A stretch of DNA of 64,000 bases. Origin: Atriophallophorus winterbourni (Eukaryota; Platyhelminthes; Trematoda; Plagiorchiida; Microphallidae). The stretch covers positions 62,001 through 126,000 of the forward strand of contig JACCGJ010003123.1 in assembly GCA_013407085.1 (NCBI GenBank). The letters are read 5' to 3'. Under the pieces are notes generated by a model. The model had not been told where the DNA came from, ran no database searches, and was given only the letters and a program-made list of their open reading frames with translations. Positions within the stretch are counted from its first letter, which is position 1; each line of letters opens with the position of its first letter. This document shows positions 21,683 through 33,279 of the stretch, one piece after another. The position numbers and the translations under genes were made by a program.

Positions 21683-22487
21683 TCAGAGGAACTTTTATTG
21701 ATATTTTTCATTTGTATTACCAGTTTATGTTGAAGACAATATTATGAACTTAATCCTAAGTACTACATGGTGTTCCTGGTGTACCGAATTCGGTACACAA
21801 AAATAAAATTGTTATGAAATAATTTTTTTTAATTTTTCTCTTTATAATGGTTTTACATGCATAAAAGAAATAAAATGTATTGTTAAAAAAATTATTCAGT
21901 CTAGAAATTAAATTGGGCAGTTAAGGGTTAAATACGCTGACGACGTTGCCATAGCATTGAAACACAATAAACGAATCTACCAACATGCTTTCAAATCGAT
22001 GATTATAAGCATTGGTCAATGGTCATCCACACATGGTTTATCTTCTAATCCCCAAAAATGCAACGAAATGGTATTTTCCAACATGGATGGACAACGGTGT
22101 TTGGCACTGCATCAAATAATTTATCGTGTTGCATTTAATGGCTCGATGTTTGAAAGGTGTAGTAGCTTCAAGTACCTTGGCGTTACAATATCCGACATTC
22201 TTGGCTGGACCAAGCATGTTACCACACAATTCCTGAAAGTTCGCTGGTTGTCATTCTATGCGCTTCTCCTCCGCTCTCTCTCTCCATCCCACCCAATGTA
22301 ATTCGACTCTTTGATTTTCTTGTTTTACGCAACCCCCGTAATTTTTCCTGGCCTCCTGGAAAAGTATTTTCTGCTGATCAGAAGAGGCATTAAGGTTATT
22401 TCAAAATTGAGCCGTGATTCCGTGGATTTAATTCGAGGCACTATTGTCGATCGTCACTCTTGTGAATGCAAGAGGTTGATCAAAAAC

Positions 22488-24327
22488 ATTTCTTCTGATA
22501 GTTCACATCCACTGAACACAAGGGTCTTGTTGCCAGTAAATATTTTTCCTCCATCCGAAGCCAATATGTTATTCCCTGTTCAAGAACTAATAGATTCAGA
22601 AACTCTTTTGTTCCTTACCTGGCACGATACATGATTAATCAGTCAATGGCTGTTTCAGAGTTGAAGATGCGCCTGACAATTTGATAACCGATGTTGAGAT
22701 CTCCACGTCAATTTGCTAACATCATTTTCTAATTTCATTCGCATGTCAGTCTAGGCCAGGGTAACGTGAACCTTATTTTGTCCCACGTACAGTATTTGTT
22801 GTGCGACACTGCAAGTATCAGGCTTGTGTGATTTTATACATTTCTCTTTTTCTTAGTTTTGTGGAGAAATTAATTTAATTACTGAAAATTCATGTACGCT
22901 AATAAAGTCATTTTCTTCTTCATCATCATCACCATATTCTTCTTCTTCTTTAGGAAAGCTCACAATGTCTATTTCCATGATCATGCAACGATTATCAGTG
23001 ATACACACAGCTTGAACAAAACTGTCAATTTCTCTTCAAACTGACCGACCGATTGGATTCGATTTTGTATCAAGTGTAGAAATTATATGAATAGATTTTT
23101 GCTAACTTATCTTTTCGCTTAGTTATTTTCCGTGTGATTTAAGTTGAGCCACGTGATCAATGAAACAGTGAACAAAGCGTCAAACACAGGGCTTGTTTTT
23201 AGTGAGAAGAACATCTACGAATTCTAGTGTGTGATACCCTTTCGAAACTACCTGTTTAGTATTTTTACACATCCTTCGATGAATTAATGTGGGGGGAAGC
23301 ACCTGTCTCCCCTGGCTAATCTTTCCTCCTGGCGCCCGGTGATGGAACTTGATTGTGTCACGTGTAGTACCCTTCGAGACTGGGGAAATTGATTAAATGA
23401 CTTAGTGGGTAATGCACCAGTCTGACTGCAATCCCGTGAATCTAACCAAACTATCAGTTTTGCTGCAGTGAAATTTGGGTTTCACAGACATTAGGTACGT
23501 AGCAGTCTTTTAAATTGTAGTACACGGTAATATCGTGCAAACAGATTGTTAGGTATCTTTCGAAGAATATTTGGAAGATTCTCTCTGGTACGAAGGATAC
23601 GTTACGAAGGATAATGAATGTCTACCTTCGCCCTACGATGGAGTATGCGGTAGAGGTCTGGGCTCCTTGGCTGCGAAAAGACATTGCTCTCTTCGATAAA
23701 ATCTATCATAGAGCAACAAAGTTAGTGATGGGTCTTCGCAATGTGCCGTACACCGAAAGATTGCGACGTCTGGGTCTATACGACTATACCCAAAGGAGGA
23801 TACGACGCGATATTATTCTGACCTATAGAATTGTGTCTACCGAAGGACATCCACTAAAACACTTGCTCGATGTGTGTGATGGGAAAATGACACGCGGACA
23901 TACCTTATCCCTTTACGTTCCAAGTTCCCGTATTGATTGACGGCGCCATTTTTCGCGGTACGTGCTATATTTCTTTGGAATTCCCTACTCCAACATGTGG
24001 TGGACTCTCCTTGCCTGGCAGTGTTTAAAGCGAAATTGGACTTACATATGCAAAAGAATAACATTCGTGAGCCTTACATTTGATATTTGATATTGCTTTT
24101 ATACTATTGTAATTTTCATGCTTTTATTCATATCGTAATCCTGTGGTGCTGTAAAGTATTAACTTTTTTAACCATAAATCCTTGAATCCTTGAATCCTTG
24201 AATAAGTGAAAAATAATTAGACTGGTCAGCCATTTTGAGCTCATGAACGAAGAACTGTGGGATACTTGGCTGCACAATTGTTTGACATTTTTAATGTGCA
24301 TGCTAGAAGTCGTACTCACTGAACGGA
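22488..24327 (+). repeat. Direct duplication, copy 1 (split by a LINE)
   Basis: 22488-23529 plus 24206-24327 match 24563-25757 along their length with scattered substitutions and small gaps. It starts inside the LINE C-terminus (GTTCACATCCACTGAACACA) and includes its 3' UTR and the CTTCTTCATCATCA tract at about 22915. The FADD-type LINE at 23530-24205 is absent from copy 2. Confidence 0.85.
23530..24205 (+). pseudogene. CR1-like LINE C-terminus and 3' tail
   Basis: QIVRYLSKNIWKILSGTKD leads into MNVYLRPTMEYAVEVWAPWL, FDKIYHRATKLVMGLRNVPY and YTQRRIRRDIILTYRIVS, stopping at 23938-23940. The rest of the C-terminus is decayed. The 3' end is a CCTTGAAT repeat of three units (about 24179-24203). 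It was inserted after the surrounding duplication, or lost precisely from copy 2; insertion is simpler. Confidence 0.85.
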
Positions 24328-24347
24328 NNNNNNNNNNNNNNNNNNNN
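24328..24347. other. Assembly gap of 20 N
   Basis: Undetermined bases between the two copies of the duplication, next to a ribozyme element. Gap size and copy arrangement are therefore not secure. Confidence 0.99.
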
Positions 24348-24560
24348 GGCTCACTGAACCTGATTTACTGTCTCCACCTGACGATGGCAAACAGCCTGAA
24401 ACCGGTAGTGGTGTGTAAGGGATGGGGATGTGAGCAACACATTACTTTGGTCATCCATAAGCGCCTCGAGTGCTTGACCAAGAGTCACTTTGTGATTCCG
24501 TGTCTGAACATCGTGGTTCGTTGTACGAACCCTATATAACAGTTGGCATACAAGTATAAC
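24348..24560 (+). repeat. Hammerhead element, subfamily B, longer unit
   Basis: GGCTCACTGAACCTG, then CTGTCTCCAC, CTGACGA, GGC-AAACA-GCC, GAAA, CCGGTA, GTGGTGTG. The 3' body continues through GGGGATGTGAGCAAC to AACAGTTGGCATACAAG near 24540, which matches the unit end of subfamily A. The core CUGACGA is allowed (position 7 is free). The first stem II pair is U against U. The left end abuts the gap. Confidence 0.75.
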
Positions 24561-24562
24561 CT

Positions 24563-25757
24563 TGTTTCTTTTGATAGTTCACATCCACTGAACACAAGGG
24601 TCTTGTTGCCAGTAAATATTTTTCCTCCATCCGAAGCCAATATGTTATTCCCTGTTCAAGAACTAATAGATTCAGAAACTCTTTTGTTCCTTACCTGGCA
24701 CGATACATGACTAATCAGTCAATGGCTGTTTCAGAGTTGAAGATGCGCCTGACAATTTGATAACCGATGTTGAGATCTCGACGTCAATTTGCTAACATCA
24801 TTTTCTAATTTCATTCGCATGTCAGTCTAGGCCAGGGTAACGTGACCTTATTTTGTCCCACGTACAGTATTTATTGTGCGACACTGCCTGTATCAGGCTT
24901 GTGTGATTTTATACACTTCACTTTTTCTTAGTTATGTGGAGAAATTAATTTAATTACTGAAAATTCATGTACGCTAATAAAGTCATTTTCTTCTTCATCA
25001 TCACCATATTCTTCTTCTTCTTTAGGAAAGCTCACAATGTCTATTTCCATGATCATGCAACGATTATCACTGATACACGCAGCTTGAACAAAACTATCAA
25101 TTTCTCTTCAAACCGACCGACCGACCGATTGGATTTGATTTCGTATCAAGTGTAGAAATCATATGAATAGATTTTCGCTAGCCTATCTTTTCACTTAGTT
25201 ATTTTCCGTGTGATTTAAGTTGAGGCAAGTGATCAATGAAACGGTAAACAAAGCGTCAAACACAGAGCTTGTTTTCGTCAGAAGAACATCTACGAATTCT
25301 AGTGTGTGTTACCCTTTCGAAACTACCTGTTTAGTGTTTTTACACATCCTACCATGAATTAATGTGGCAAGATTTGGGGAAGTACCTGTCTCCCCTGGCT
25401 AATCTTTCCTCTTGGTGCCCGGTGATGGAACTTGATTGTGTCATGCGGTCACGTGAAGTACCCTTCGCAACTTGTTCCACGACTGGGGCAATTGGTTAAG
25501 TGACTTAGTGGGTAATGCACCAGTCTGACCGCAATCCCGTAAATCTAATCAAACTATCCGTTCTTCTGCATTGAAATTGGGGTTTCACTGATATTCGGTC
25601 TCTTTAAATTGAAGTACACGGTCATGAAGTCAGTGAAAAATAATTAGACTGGTCAGCCATTTTGAGCTCATGAACGAAGAACTGTGGGATACTTGGCTGC
25701 ACAATTGTTTGACATTTTCAATGTGCATGCTAGAAGTCGTACACACTGCACGGATGA
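24563..25757 (+). repeat. Direct duplication, copy 2
   Basis: Uninterrupted counterpart of 22488-24327, ending near AGAAGTCGTACACACTG. It lacks the CR1-like LINE and has small insertions around 25365 and 25445. It contains the LINE C-terminus and 3' UTR but no complete gene. Confidence 0.85.
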
Positions 25758-25889
25758 TCGTAATAAAAATATCAACCGACAAACGGATTACGCAATAAGT
25801 CGGCCAACAGACGTTGTTGGCACCTGCACACGAAAATAAACAATTAGAGGTTTAACACACACATATATATGGGGTAGATCCATTTGCCT

Positions 25890-26050
25890 TGCTCTCGCCT
25901 GTCTACCTTAGATCACTTAGGATTTGACAGGTGAGTGGCCTGAACCCTGTTCATACTGACACGCTTGGTCTGACGATGTTTCTGTGTCAGAAGCGAAACG
26001 TTAACAAAAATCTGCTCTAACCGATTCATCGCAAACTTTATTTCCATACT
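25890..26050 (+). repeat. Penelope-like hammerhead segment
   Basis: CTGACGA at 25970, one extra T, GTTTCTG-TGT-CAGAAGC (25978-25994), GAAA, CGTT, then TCTGCTCTAACCGATT as in 17815-17835. The left part (CACTTAGGATTTGACAGG) is shared with 33290-33330. Stem I is weak. Confidence 0.55.
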
Positions 26051-26329
26051 CTTGTCAATAATTGTTCTAGTGTTTCATGCAGCAATGTAGAGCGAGAAAT
26101 TCTGTTGACTATTTATCGACAAGTTTCAAAGTCGGTGCTTGTCATCCCTCGTTTTTCAAAACATCATGTCTTCATTAAGAACCCATTATTCATATGATCC
26201 ATCGATGATTGTTTCAGACATTATTTGAAGAAGGAGAGAATTGTCTTTATTAGTTTTAATGTATTTTAAGTGAAGAAGATTAACTTATCGTTACAAATGT
26301 TCACGGACACAAGCAATATGTAAAATATA

Positions 26330-26740
26330 ATCGCTGCACAAAAATTCTCGTTTGCATGCATTTCCATCACACACCCCATGGCCGATTTCGCGCTGTTTAC
26401 ATGTAAAGACGTAAGACCAGGATCCACGTGTGCTTGAAACAGTGGAAGAATGGTAAACAAGTTGCGCTTGTATGCCACATTTGGGTAAGGTTGGTGCGAC
26501 CAACCTGTTCAATGTAGACTGGGTTTGAACCCATGACCAAGAACAAAAAGCTTATTTGCATGCATTTCCATCACACACACCACGACCGGTTTCATGCCGT
26601 TTGCACTCATCAGGTAGGGACAGTAGGATCAGGATCTGCATGCGCTTGAAACAGTGGAGGAATGGTAAACAAGTTGCGCTTGTATGCCACCGTTGGACCT
26701 GAACAGGTTGACCGTGACAGCCGTATACAACAGTGGCTTA
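26330..26740 (-). repeat. Decayed two-unit hammerhead array, subfamily A
   Basis: Two units about 240 bp apart (GCTTGAAACAGTGGAAGAAT at about 26429 and GCTTGAAACAGTGGAGGAAT at about 26644). The ribozyme at about 26578-26618 keeps CTGATGA, GTGC-AAACG-GCAT, GAAA and CCGGTC, with a weaker stem I. The one near 26375-26410 has lost the core (CATGTAA). The unit contains GGGTTTGAACCC, a perfect palindrome. Confidence 0.8.
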
Positions 26741-27319
26741 CAAGCGCAGCTTGTTTATAATCGCTGTAGTTTTATGGTAAAATTTTAATTGCCAGTCGCA
26801 GCTTAAAATCAGAAACTGCTGTGATTACGTCTGCCAGTGACATCGCGATAGAACCTGCGTTGTGATGATACTAAACGAAAGTTCTGCCTGTAGGATTTCT
26901 TATTCAAATCATATTGTTTCAGTGTTTATTCGAAGTATTTCCGCGGGTGCAGCAGAACCCCTAGTTGAACACTCGTTAGGGGTGTATAATATCATGTTTA
27001 AATAGACACATTTTAAAAATAAAAATAATTTATGGCCAAATATATTTTGTAACATTAATTTAGAGCAGACTGATTCAAAAGCTGCGTAATTCACTCAATC
27101 GAATCATATTTTATTGCGTTCCAGAACGTTTCTTTATACATATACATATTTCTTATTGGTGTCGAGGCATCTTCGTTAAAAGGAGATTATTAGTGAACGA
27201 TTTAGGTTCAACTCTCGTTATTTTATTTGAAATTTAATTTTCTTAGTTTTCTATCGAAGTTTTCGAACGTAATGAACATTAGTCAACAACGGGATTTTCT
27301 AATCTGTTTGCATAAAATT

Positions 27320-27530
27320 TTTCATTCATATTCCTCTAATAATAGTGTAATGATTATGATCATAATTTTCATTATCATTACAATAGTGATAACGTCAATG
27401 ATAATACTTGGAATAAGATAAAATTAATAAGAATAATATTCAGGATATTAATAATGATTATATTAATATTGACAACAATGTGAATATTAATAATGATATC
27501 AATAGTTATAATAAATAGTCATGATAAAAT
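27320..27530. repeat. AT-rich trinucleotide-like low complexity
   Basis: Runs of AATAATG, TTATTAATA and GATAAT without strict period; no coding sense. Confidence 0.6.
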
Positions 27531-27654
27531 CTATATGCATCGGTGCAAAATCGTTAAACTCTTTGGTCTGACTCGGTCACTTGGTGGTCAAAGCTCGTTT
27601 CATAAAACATCTTGTGTGAAAACTCTGCACAGTTCATCAAACTTGTCAATGTAC

Positions 27655-27722
27655 TCACTCACACACAACACACACACACGCACACGCACGCACGCGTGCA
27701 CAAGCATGCACACGCACACAGC
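27655..27722. repeat. CA/CACG microsatellite
   Basis: Interrupted (CA)n with CACG variants. Open frames here are a by-product of the repeat. Confidence 0.85.
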
Positions 27723-27729
27723 GCAATCG

Positions 27730-28790
27730 TCTTGAGAAAAATCGATAAATCATTTCAACCGTCGGGTGCACAGCACGTCCCAGTAATAAAGATTAAACTA
27801 GTATTTTCGATCGATAACAAGAGATTAAATTCAATAAAAATTACTAAGCTTTACGTGGCACCGAAAAAATGATGAATCAAATAGTGGTACGTGTTAATAA
27901 GGTTGTTAATTGTTTTAGCTTGTCGTATAAATAATTATAATAAATATAATTTTGTATAGGCTCCTTGGATAATGGAAAAATTATTTATGTTGCTTCAAAC
28001 AGACGTCAAGAAAAATCGCGGCAATTTTAAAAATCAAGAAAAACAATTCAATGTAATATTCCCGATATATTAATTCAACAAAATATTTTTCTCTCGTTTT
28101 AAATCAAATTTTAAACACTTAAGCAATCAGCATTTCCGAAGTTTGCAAATACATGATTGCAAAAATGTCGACTGACAGAGACAATATATCCCAGTTGTGT
28201 GAGCTAATTTCCATTATATTTAAGCATCCTGATTGGACGGTTAATCCATTCTGATTAGCATCAGTTTCGGTAATGTTGCGGTTTTCGAGAATGGAAAGCA
28301 ACAGAAACCGTGAACACGTAACAAAAAACATTAGGAAAGTGCGATTGGAATAGCAAGAGCAAGTTGCGTTCCCGATTTATTGTGTTATTGACCAATTAAA
28401 TAATAAATGGAAATGAAAACAGGAAAATCAGGGGTAAGCCTCAATCGTTCGGCCAGGTTTGAAAACTCAAAGATAAAGTTTAAAGCAATAATTATTATTC
28501 TCAGACGCCAAGGTGAAAGCATGAAATGTAAAATGCTTCGCTGATTCTAATGACCATTTTATAAGCACCATTAATTCAAGTATCGCACTGTTCGCGTGGC
28601 ATAAACAAGTAAACAGTTTCACACGATGCTAATTCGAACGACAAAGAATTTATTCCAATAGATGGGGAGTGTGTTGAGGTGAGCCGTCTCCATGCATTTA
28701 AAAAATGATAAATTACAAGCTGGGTACACCTTTATAGCAAAGAGATAAAAATCGAATTTACATTGCTGCACTGCCAGGACCGAGTGGGAA
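27730..28790. other. No recognised gene
   Basis: AT-rich DNA; nothing supported on either strand. Confidence 0.4.
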
Positions 28791-28799
28791 TGACGCAGA

Positions 28800-28905
28800 A
28801 CGTGGGTTCCCCGAATATCGCCGCCTCGAGGTTTTAAACTGGATTCTCTCTCGCCTGGAGGGAGTACGTACTATCCGCTAGGCCATCGCAGACCCTTTCA
28901 TAAAT
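28800..28905 (-). repeat. tRNA-derived SINE or tRNA relic
   Basis: Minus strand has an A-box-like TGGCCTAGCGGATAG, an arm with CCTCCAGGCGAGAGAG, and a B-box-like CAGTTTAAAACCTC about 35 bp further on. This is the internal promoter layout of tRNA-derived SINEs. The fold does not close as a good tRNA. Confidence 0.5.
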
Positions 28906-28974
28906 GCAGCATAATCAAGCGTCTGAGTTGAAGGCTAGGCTAGTGGATTGGATTTAGGTGCGACTGTTATGGAT

Positions 28975-29450
28975 GATCAAACCACTAGCAAATAAGAGGT
29001 ACATCGATAAGCCAGAAACTCCAAAAAATAATCGATAGCCTAAACAAAAAGATGAAAATTTGCGAAATTTCAGCTAAAAGGAGATCCTCATGCAGTGGGT
29101 GAGAATTATCTGTGAGAATAGTAGTAATGAGCCGATCGCAAGAGTAAAATTTTGATTCAACGTTTTCTCTCTCAAGAATATCAGCATAAAGAATAGAGCT
29201 GTCACGTGAAATGATCCTGATGCAAAGTTTGAGCAACACAAAGTCCTTCGAAAGAAGTGCGGGGAAAATAGCAGGTAAACCGTACAGAAAATGAGAGAAT
29301 ATGAAATGAGAAATTAGCTTAAACTCAACGCAGATAGCACGAATGCGAAAAGCATAAAAAGAAAGCCTACGAACTTTAGTAAGTAGAGTATTTAAATGAT
29401 GCTCGTTTGGTTTATGGTGTCTGGCAGAAGAAATTAAACTTCATTACACC
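28975..29450 (-). pseudogene. LINE C-terminus (YADD-type family)
   Basis: Minus: RLSFYAFRIRAICVEFKLIS, then KLCIRIISRDSSILYADILE and ITTILTDNSHPLHEDLLL. It aligns with the C-termini at 22.4, 47.7 and 60.6 kb. The reverse transcriptase core is absent. Confidence 0.75.
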
Positions 29451-29459
29451 AAAAAATTC

Positions 29460-29675
29460 AAGCGGGGTGATTGTTAGCGAAATCGAATGGCTCGGAATCT
29501 GTTGCGGTTTTCGCTTTAAAACTGGATGACGAACCATGCGGTATGTGACCGTAGGTATTTATTTTTGAGAGATTTTGTAATTTTACTTCATATACCTGTC
29601 AACCTATTGTTATTGTTAAGCTTACTGCTTTTTCTACCATAATAATTTCTGAGTTCTGAGTTCTGAGTACGACAA
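29460..29675 (+). repeat. LINE 3' end with TTCTGAG tail
   Basis: ACGAACCATGCGGTATGTGAC, then TTACTGCTTTTTCTACCATA and a TTCTGAG repeat at 29649-29669. The same 3' end, reversed, lies at 31620-31800 and 37445-37620. Confidence 0.75.
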
Positions 29676-30084
29676 ATACTCGCCAGCGGACGTGCGAAAT
29701 GCCACATTCTCGCCTGAATTCTCATCGAGAGTTATATCACCTCATTTCTGTCCAGTTATTTTCAGAACTGATTACGATTCGAACCCATATCATCACTTCA
29801 TGAACAGAATTTGTTGGTATTCGTGTCGAGTAATCCATGTTGTCAATTGTTCGAAATAGCTACTAGTGATTAGTTCAAAAATTCACTTGTACTCACGTTT
29901 TCACCAACATTGTCCATCCCGCTTCCTCAACGGAAACTGCGACACTCCTATAACTTAGTGGAGTTGTATACGTATAACACGTAGTAGTATTATATATTGG
30001 ATGAAATTATAACACTTGAACACCACCTTTGTGCTAAGGACCCCGGCGCTAAGTACTTATTTGATTATAGTTTTGAAAAGCTGT

Positions 30085-30205
30085 AGCTCAGGTGCCGGAT
30101 TGTCGCTCATAGTTGTTCCCCGAGCTGGCATGGTTGATTGCGGACGTTTCGTCATCAAACTAGATGACATCATCAGCGACACTTCTTTCTGATTTGATCA
30201 TTCAT
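30085..30205 (-). repeat. Hammerhead-like repeat, third family
   Basis: Minus: CTGATGA (30170-30176), one extra T, GTCATC-TAGTTT-GATGAC (six perfect pairs), GAAA, CGTC, then CGC. Stem I has only two good pairs. The following CATGCCAGCTCGG is shared with two decayed copies near 35.5 and 40.25 kb. Such compact folds are described in Penelope-like elements. Confidence 0.55.
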
Positions 30206-31610
30206 CGCGGTCTATTTAATTCGATTTAAATCAAAAGCGGAATCCAATTCAGAACAATATTTATTATTTATTTAAATATTTATCAACTCACTAATGTAGG
30301 TAGGGTTGGTGCCTCGCTTAAAACTACACAGGAGACGTGGTTTCACCAACTAGACGGACTACTACTTTGTTGCAATGATTTTCGCAGCGTTACATGGTAC
30401 CCATTTTAGTAAGGTAGGAAAACGTGGTTGAAAGATTTTTCGAAATAAAAAGCGAACTCTCTGCAGGAGTTGCTCATGTGCCTGTTGATTGTAAGACCCA
30501 TATTTTAACCGCCTTGTCACCGTGGCATCGAGAGTATTTATAGATCTGATCTGATGATTGAACAAATTCTTGAAACGTGGAACGCTCGTGTTTATTGCCA
30601 AAGTTTCCGAACAAGATTCTTGGTGAACCTTACCTAAAACGTATATCGGGAACACGAATACAAAAGAAAATAAAGCGGAATATCTACAAGGTTCGAACCG
30701 AGAAAAGCTGGCATGCACGAGTGTTTAGTCACACGGACACACTGGGAATTTTCAGTTTCAATGTATGACAACGTAATATGCATCCTTTTTCTTCCGGTTG
30801 TTCGAGCGATCGCTCAGTTAGAGCTTAAAATAATTTGCAGTTCAAGGATCACTTAATGCTCAATTTCATGGAAAAAGTGTATAAAATTTATGAAATCTGT
30901 GAAAATGTACGATTTTGTGCGAGAGTGTCAAAGTGGAACGCTTCCATTCTTGTGGTCACACCTCAGTGCTTTTGGCAAACCTACGTCAAATGGCGCCGGC
31001 TCTAGATATGTTCATCATCGCTTATCAAACGGGGCAGAATGATTGCTTTCAATGAGCGGACTGAAATCATGTGACTATTGATTTATCAGATTGACGAAAA
31101 CAAGCTGGTCCATCTAGTCAACACGAGGCAACTTTTGGAACGCTCAACGGACAATGGAAAATTGCGGAAAAAGATTACGGTTGGTTACCAATCCTTTTCA
31201 GCCCACTCCACGGAGACCGCTGGGATCATATCGAGCTCGTTTATTCTGACAATCAGATCGTGGAGCACGAATGTGAACATTGTTGTGGTTAATGAAACGT
31301 CTTCGATTGTTCGTTGAACTTTCTTCTTGTTGATTATGACTCACCTTCTGACTACTGCAACTTATTCGATTCTTACAAAACGATGGTAGTTTTCCTGTTA
31401 TACAACAGTGCGTCATTGAACTTACACTTGCAGTCACACATGTCACTTTTGTACCGAATAAACTATTCACTCAATAGAAAATAAACGGATTGATAATTTT
31501 GTGAAAAATTCCATTTTACGCTAAATTTCCATCTAGTTTCGTCATACATGTTCTCATCAAATATCAACACAGGATTTAAGCATATATCGAAGAAAGATAA
31601 TACACACAGC
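30206..31610. other. No recognised gene
   Basis: Minus frame 30362-30718 (118 codons) and plus frame 31078-31317 carry no motif I recognise. Confidence 0.35.
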
Positions 31611-31619
31611 TCAGATTCA

Positions 31620-32250
31620 GAACTAAGAAACTTTTATGGTAGAAAAAGCAGTAACCTTAAAAATAACAATGTGATGACGAGGTATATCGAGTAAAATCAT
31701 AAAATCTTCCAAAAATCAATAGGGACAGTCACATATCGCATGGTTCGTCATAAACTCATCGAGTTTGGAAGCGAAAACCTCAACAGATTCTGAGCGTGTG
31801 ATTTCTTCAGGCAAATAGTTCCAAGTGTAACAAATTCTTACCTAGAAAAAAATTACGACGAATATCTAATCGAGAATGCGGAATGCTTAAAGCCTTTGAA
31901 TGTGCTCTTGTTCGAGTAAGGCCATTGGGATTTAGCAAGTGTTTAAGAGGATGGTTTTCAGTATGCAGGATTTTGAATGTCAACATGAGGTCACTACGTA
32001 TCCGTCGTTGGGTAAATTCGTGTAGGTTCAGTTTTAACATTCGCTGTGTGAAAGGCAAACTTCTGTACCGTGGGACCAACTTTCTAGCACGATAATAAAT
32101 CCTGTCAAATAGTTCGATATCCTTCCTCGACCATGGTGCCCAGGCTTGGATGGAATATTCCATAACAGGACGTACATACGTATTAATTAACCGGGTTAAG
32201 GTTTCAGGCGTGAAAATCCTGAATATCTTTTTTAGACGACTCAAGATACG
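31620..32250 (-). pseudogene. CR1-like LINE C-terminus and 3' end
   Basis: Minus: SRLKKIFRIFTPETLTRLIN, YVRPVMEYSIQAWAPWSRKD, FDRIYYRARKLVPRYRSLPF, FTQRRIRSDLMLTFKILHTE and PHSRLDIRRNFF; then a shift, and ASKLDEFMTNHAI can be read near 31750. The 3' end has a degenerate TTCTGAG tail near 31620. 5'-truncated. Confidence 0.85.
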
Positions 32251-32399
32251 GCAGGCCTATAGGATTGGCATACGGACAATGGATGTGACAAACCGAATGG
32301 TCAATACGGCGTCCCTATCTCGCTATTGTAGCTATTCAAAAGTGCTTCCAATCTCCCGACACGCAGTCATTATCCCCCAATGCGACATTCCCGCTTGAA

Positions 32400-33270
32400 C
32401 TGTCGTGTGTTGTAGTCCATATATGCTTTCTTGGAACAGTTTACTGTCAGAAAATGTGTCGTCACCGAATGAAATGTTTTTCAAAGTTACGAACTTTGTG
32501 TTAACCGCTTTATTGGCTCCAGTTTACTATAAAAAACCCAGTGCTTCCGTTTTACCCCCAAACACCTAAAAAACAAATATACCCAACTATATATTTCCGA
32601 CCGACATTTCTCAACTTCATATCAAACTTGGAATTATGTTTACTCCTCCTTCGAACCACATGAATCGAAACATTAAAGTACGATTTGTTTAAATTTAATA
32701 CGTATATTTTACTGTATCGTGTTGCTATTTGCTTTTTACACCAACAAACCTCAATCTTGTATGTCCTATGAATGGCAGCGGCGATGAAGTGCTCACAATG
32801 CGCGCTTTTCTTTCGTCAAACTCGGGGTGTGAACGCCCCGATTGCGTAGTTACGCATTTTGTATCAACAGTACTAGAATAAACGAGTGCAAAATGCGAAT
32901 CGGGAAGCCGCCACGCAATTCCGGTGAATATCAATCACTCATTCGCGGATTCAGCTCTAGCTAAAGATTTATTGGACAGAGACCACAGCATTAATCTCGA
33001 TAACTGTGACGTGAAAATGTGGAGGAAATAAAACTTATATGAAACCACCGAGCGTTGAAATGGTTGAATTAACAAAAATGTTATGTGAATCTGAACGGCA
33101 AGGGAGATCGGGTGGAGATCTCCGCAATCTGGCTCCCGGTTCTGTGGCGGATAAACTAACGTGAGCAGATTAGGTAAGCGAGATAATCGATCGGTGTACA
33201 TTGTTCGCACTTGCACACGACCAAAACAACCGAAGGATTACACAAACTGCAAGGGTTGTATTAATTGATC
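32400..33270. other. No recognised gene
   Basis: Short minus-strand frames (32725-32934, 32935-33216) without motif. Confidence 0.35.
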
Positions 33271-33279
33271 TTGATCTCT

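Larger units (their letters stand above)
20291..21927 (+). mobile_element. piggyBac-like element (internally deleted)
   Basis: TTAA target duplications at 20287-20290 and 21928-21931 flank CCCTTTACTGCCC and its complement GGGCAGTTAAGGG. TTAA targets with CCC...GGG ends are the signature of piggyBac. The 16-bp palindrome GTACCGAATTCGGTAC occurs near both ends (20307-20322 and 21781-21796), with degenerate copies at about 21345 and 21388. Only the first part of a transposase remains. An RTE LINE is inserted in its intron. Confidence 0.85.
18697..22660 (+). pseudogene. LINE ORF2 (YADD type) split by nested insertions
   Basis: In order: endonuclease pieces (FQETWLNAAIDNELVSIEGF, a GGG motif, GGDLNDS), decayed linker (LWRALKQICGKDY), reverse transcriptase start (LSFLDYTNALNSGV, IPRGVMQNAILSSFLF), then after the piggyBac insertion KYADDVAIALKHNKR with the YADD catalytic box, FKYLGVTISDILGWTKHV, and a C-terminal LIRRGIKVISKLSRDS ... 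SDSSHPLNTRVLLPV. The 3' UTR begins after 22630 and holds GTCTAGGCCAGGGTAACGTG. Frameshifts are numerous. It is interrupted by elements at 20136-20214 and 20291-21927. It is a different family from the FADD LINEs, and related to fragments at 29.0, 47.0 and 60.6 kb. Confidence 0.85.

Noticed and set aside
27493..27872. His/Thr-rich frames
   Set aside because: Translation of the CA microsatellite.
30362..30718. 118-codon minus frame
   Set aside because: No recognisable motif or homologous fragment in the window.
31285..31310. GAAACGTC near 31296 as a ribozyme part
   Set aside because: No CUGANGA box or pairing stem upstream.
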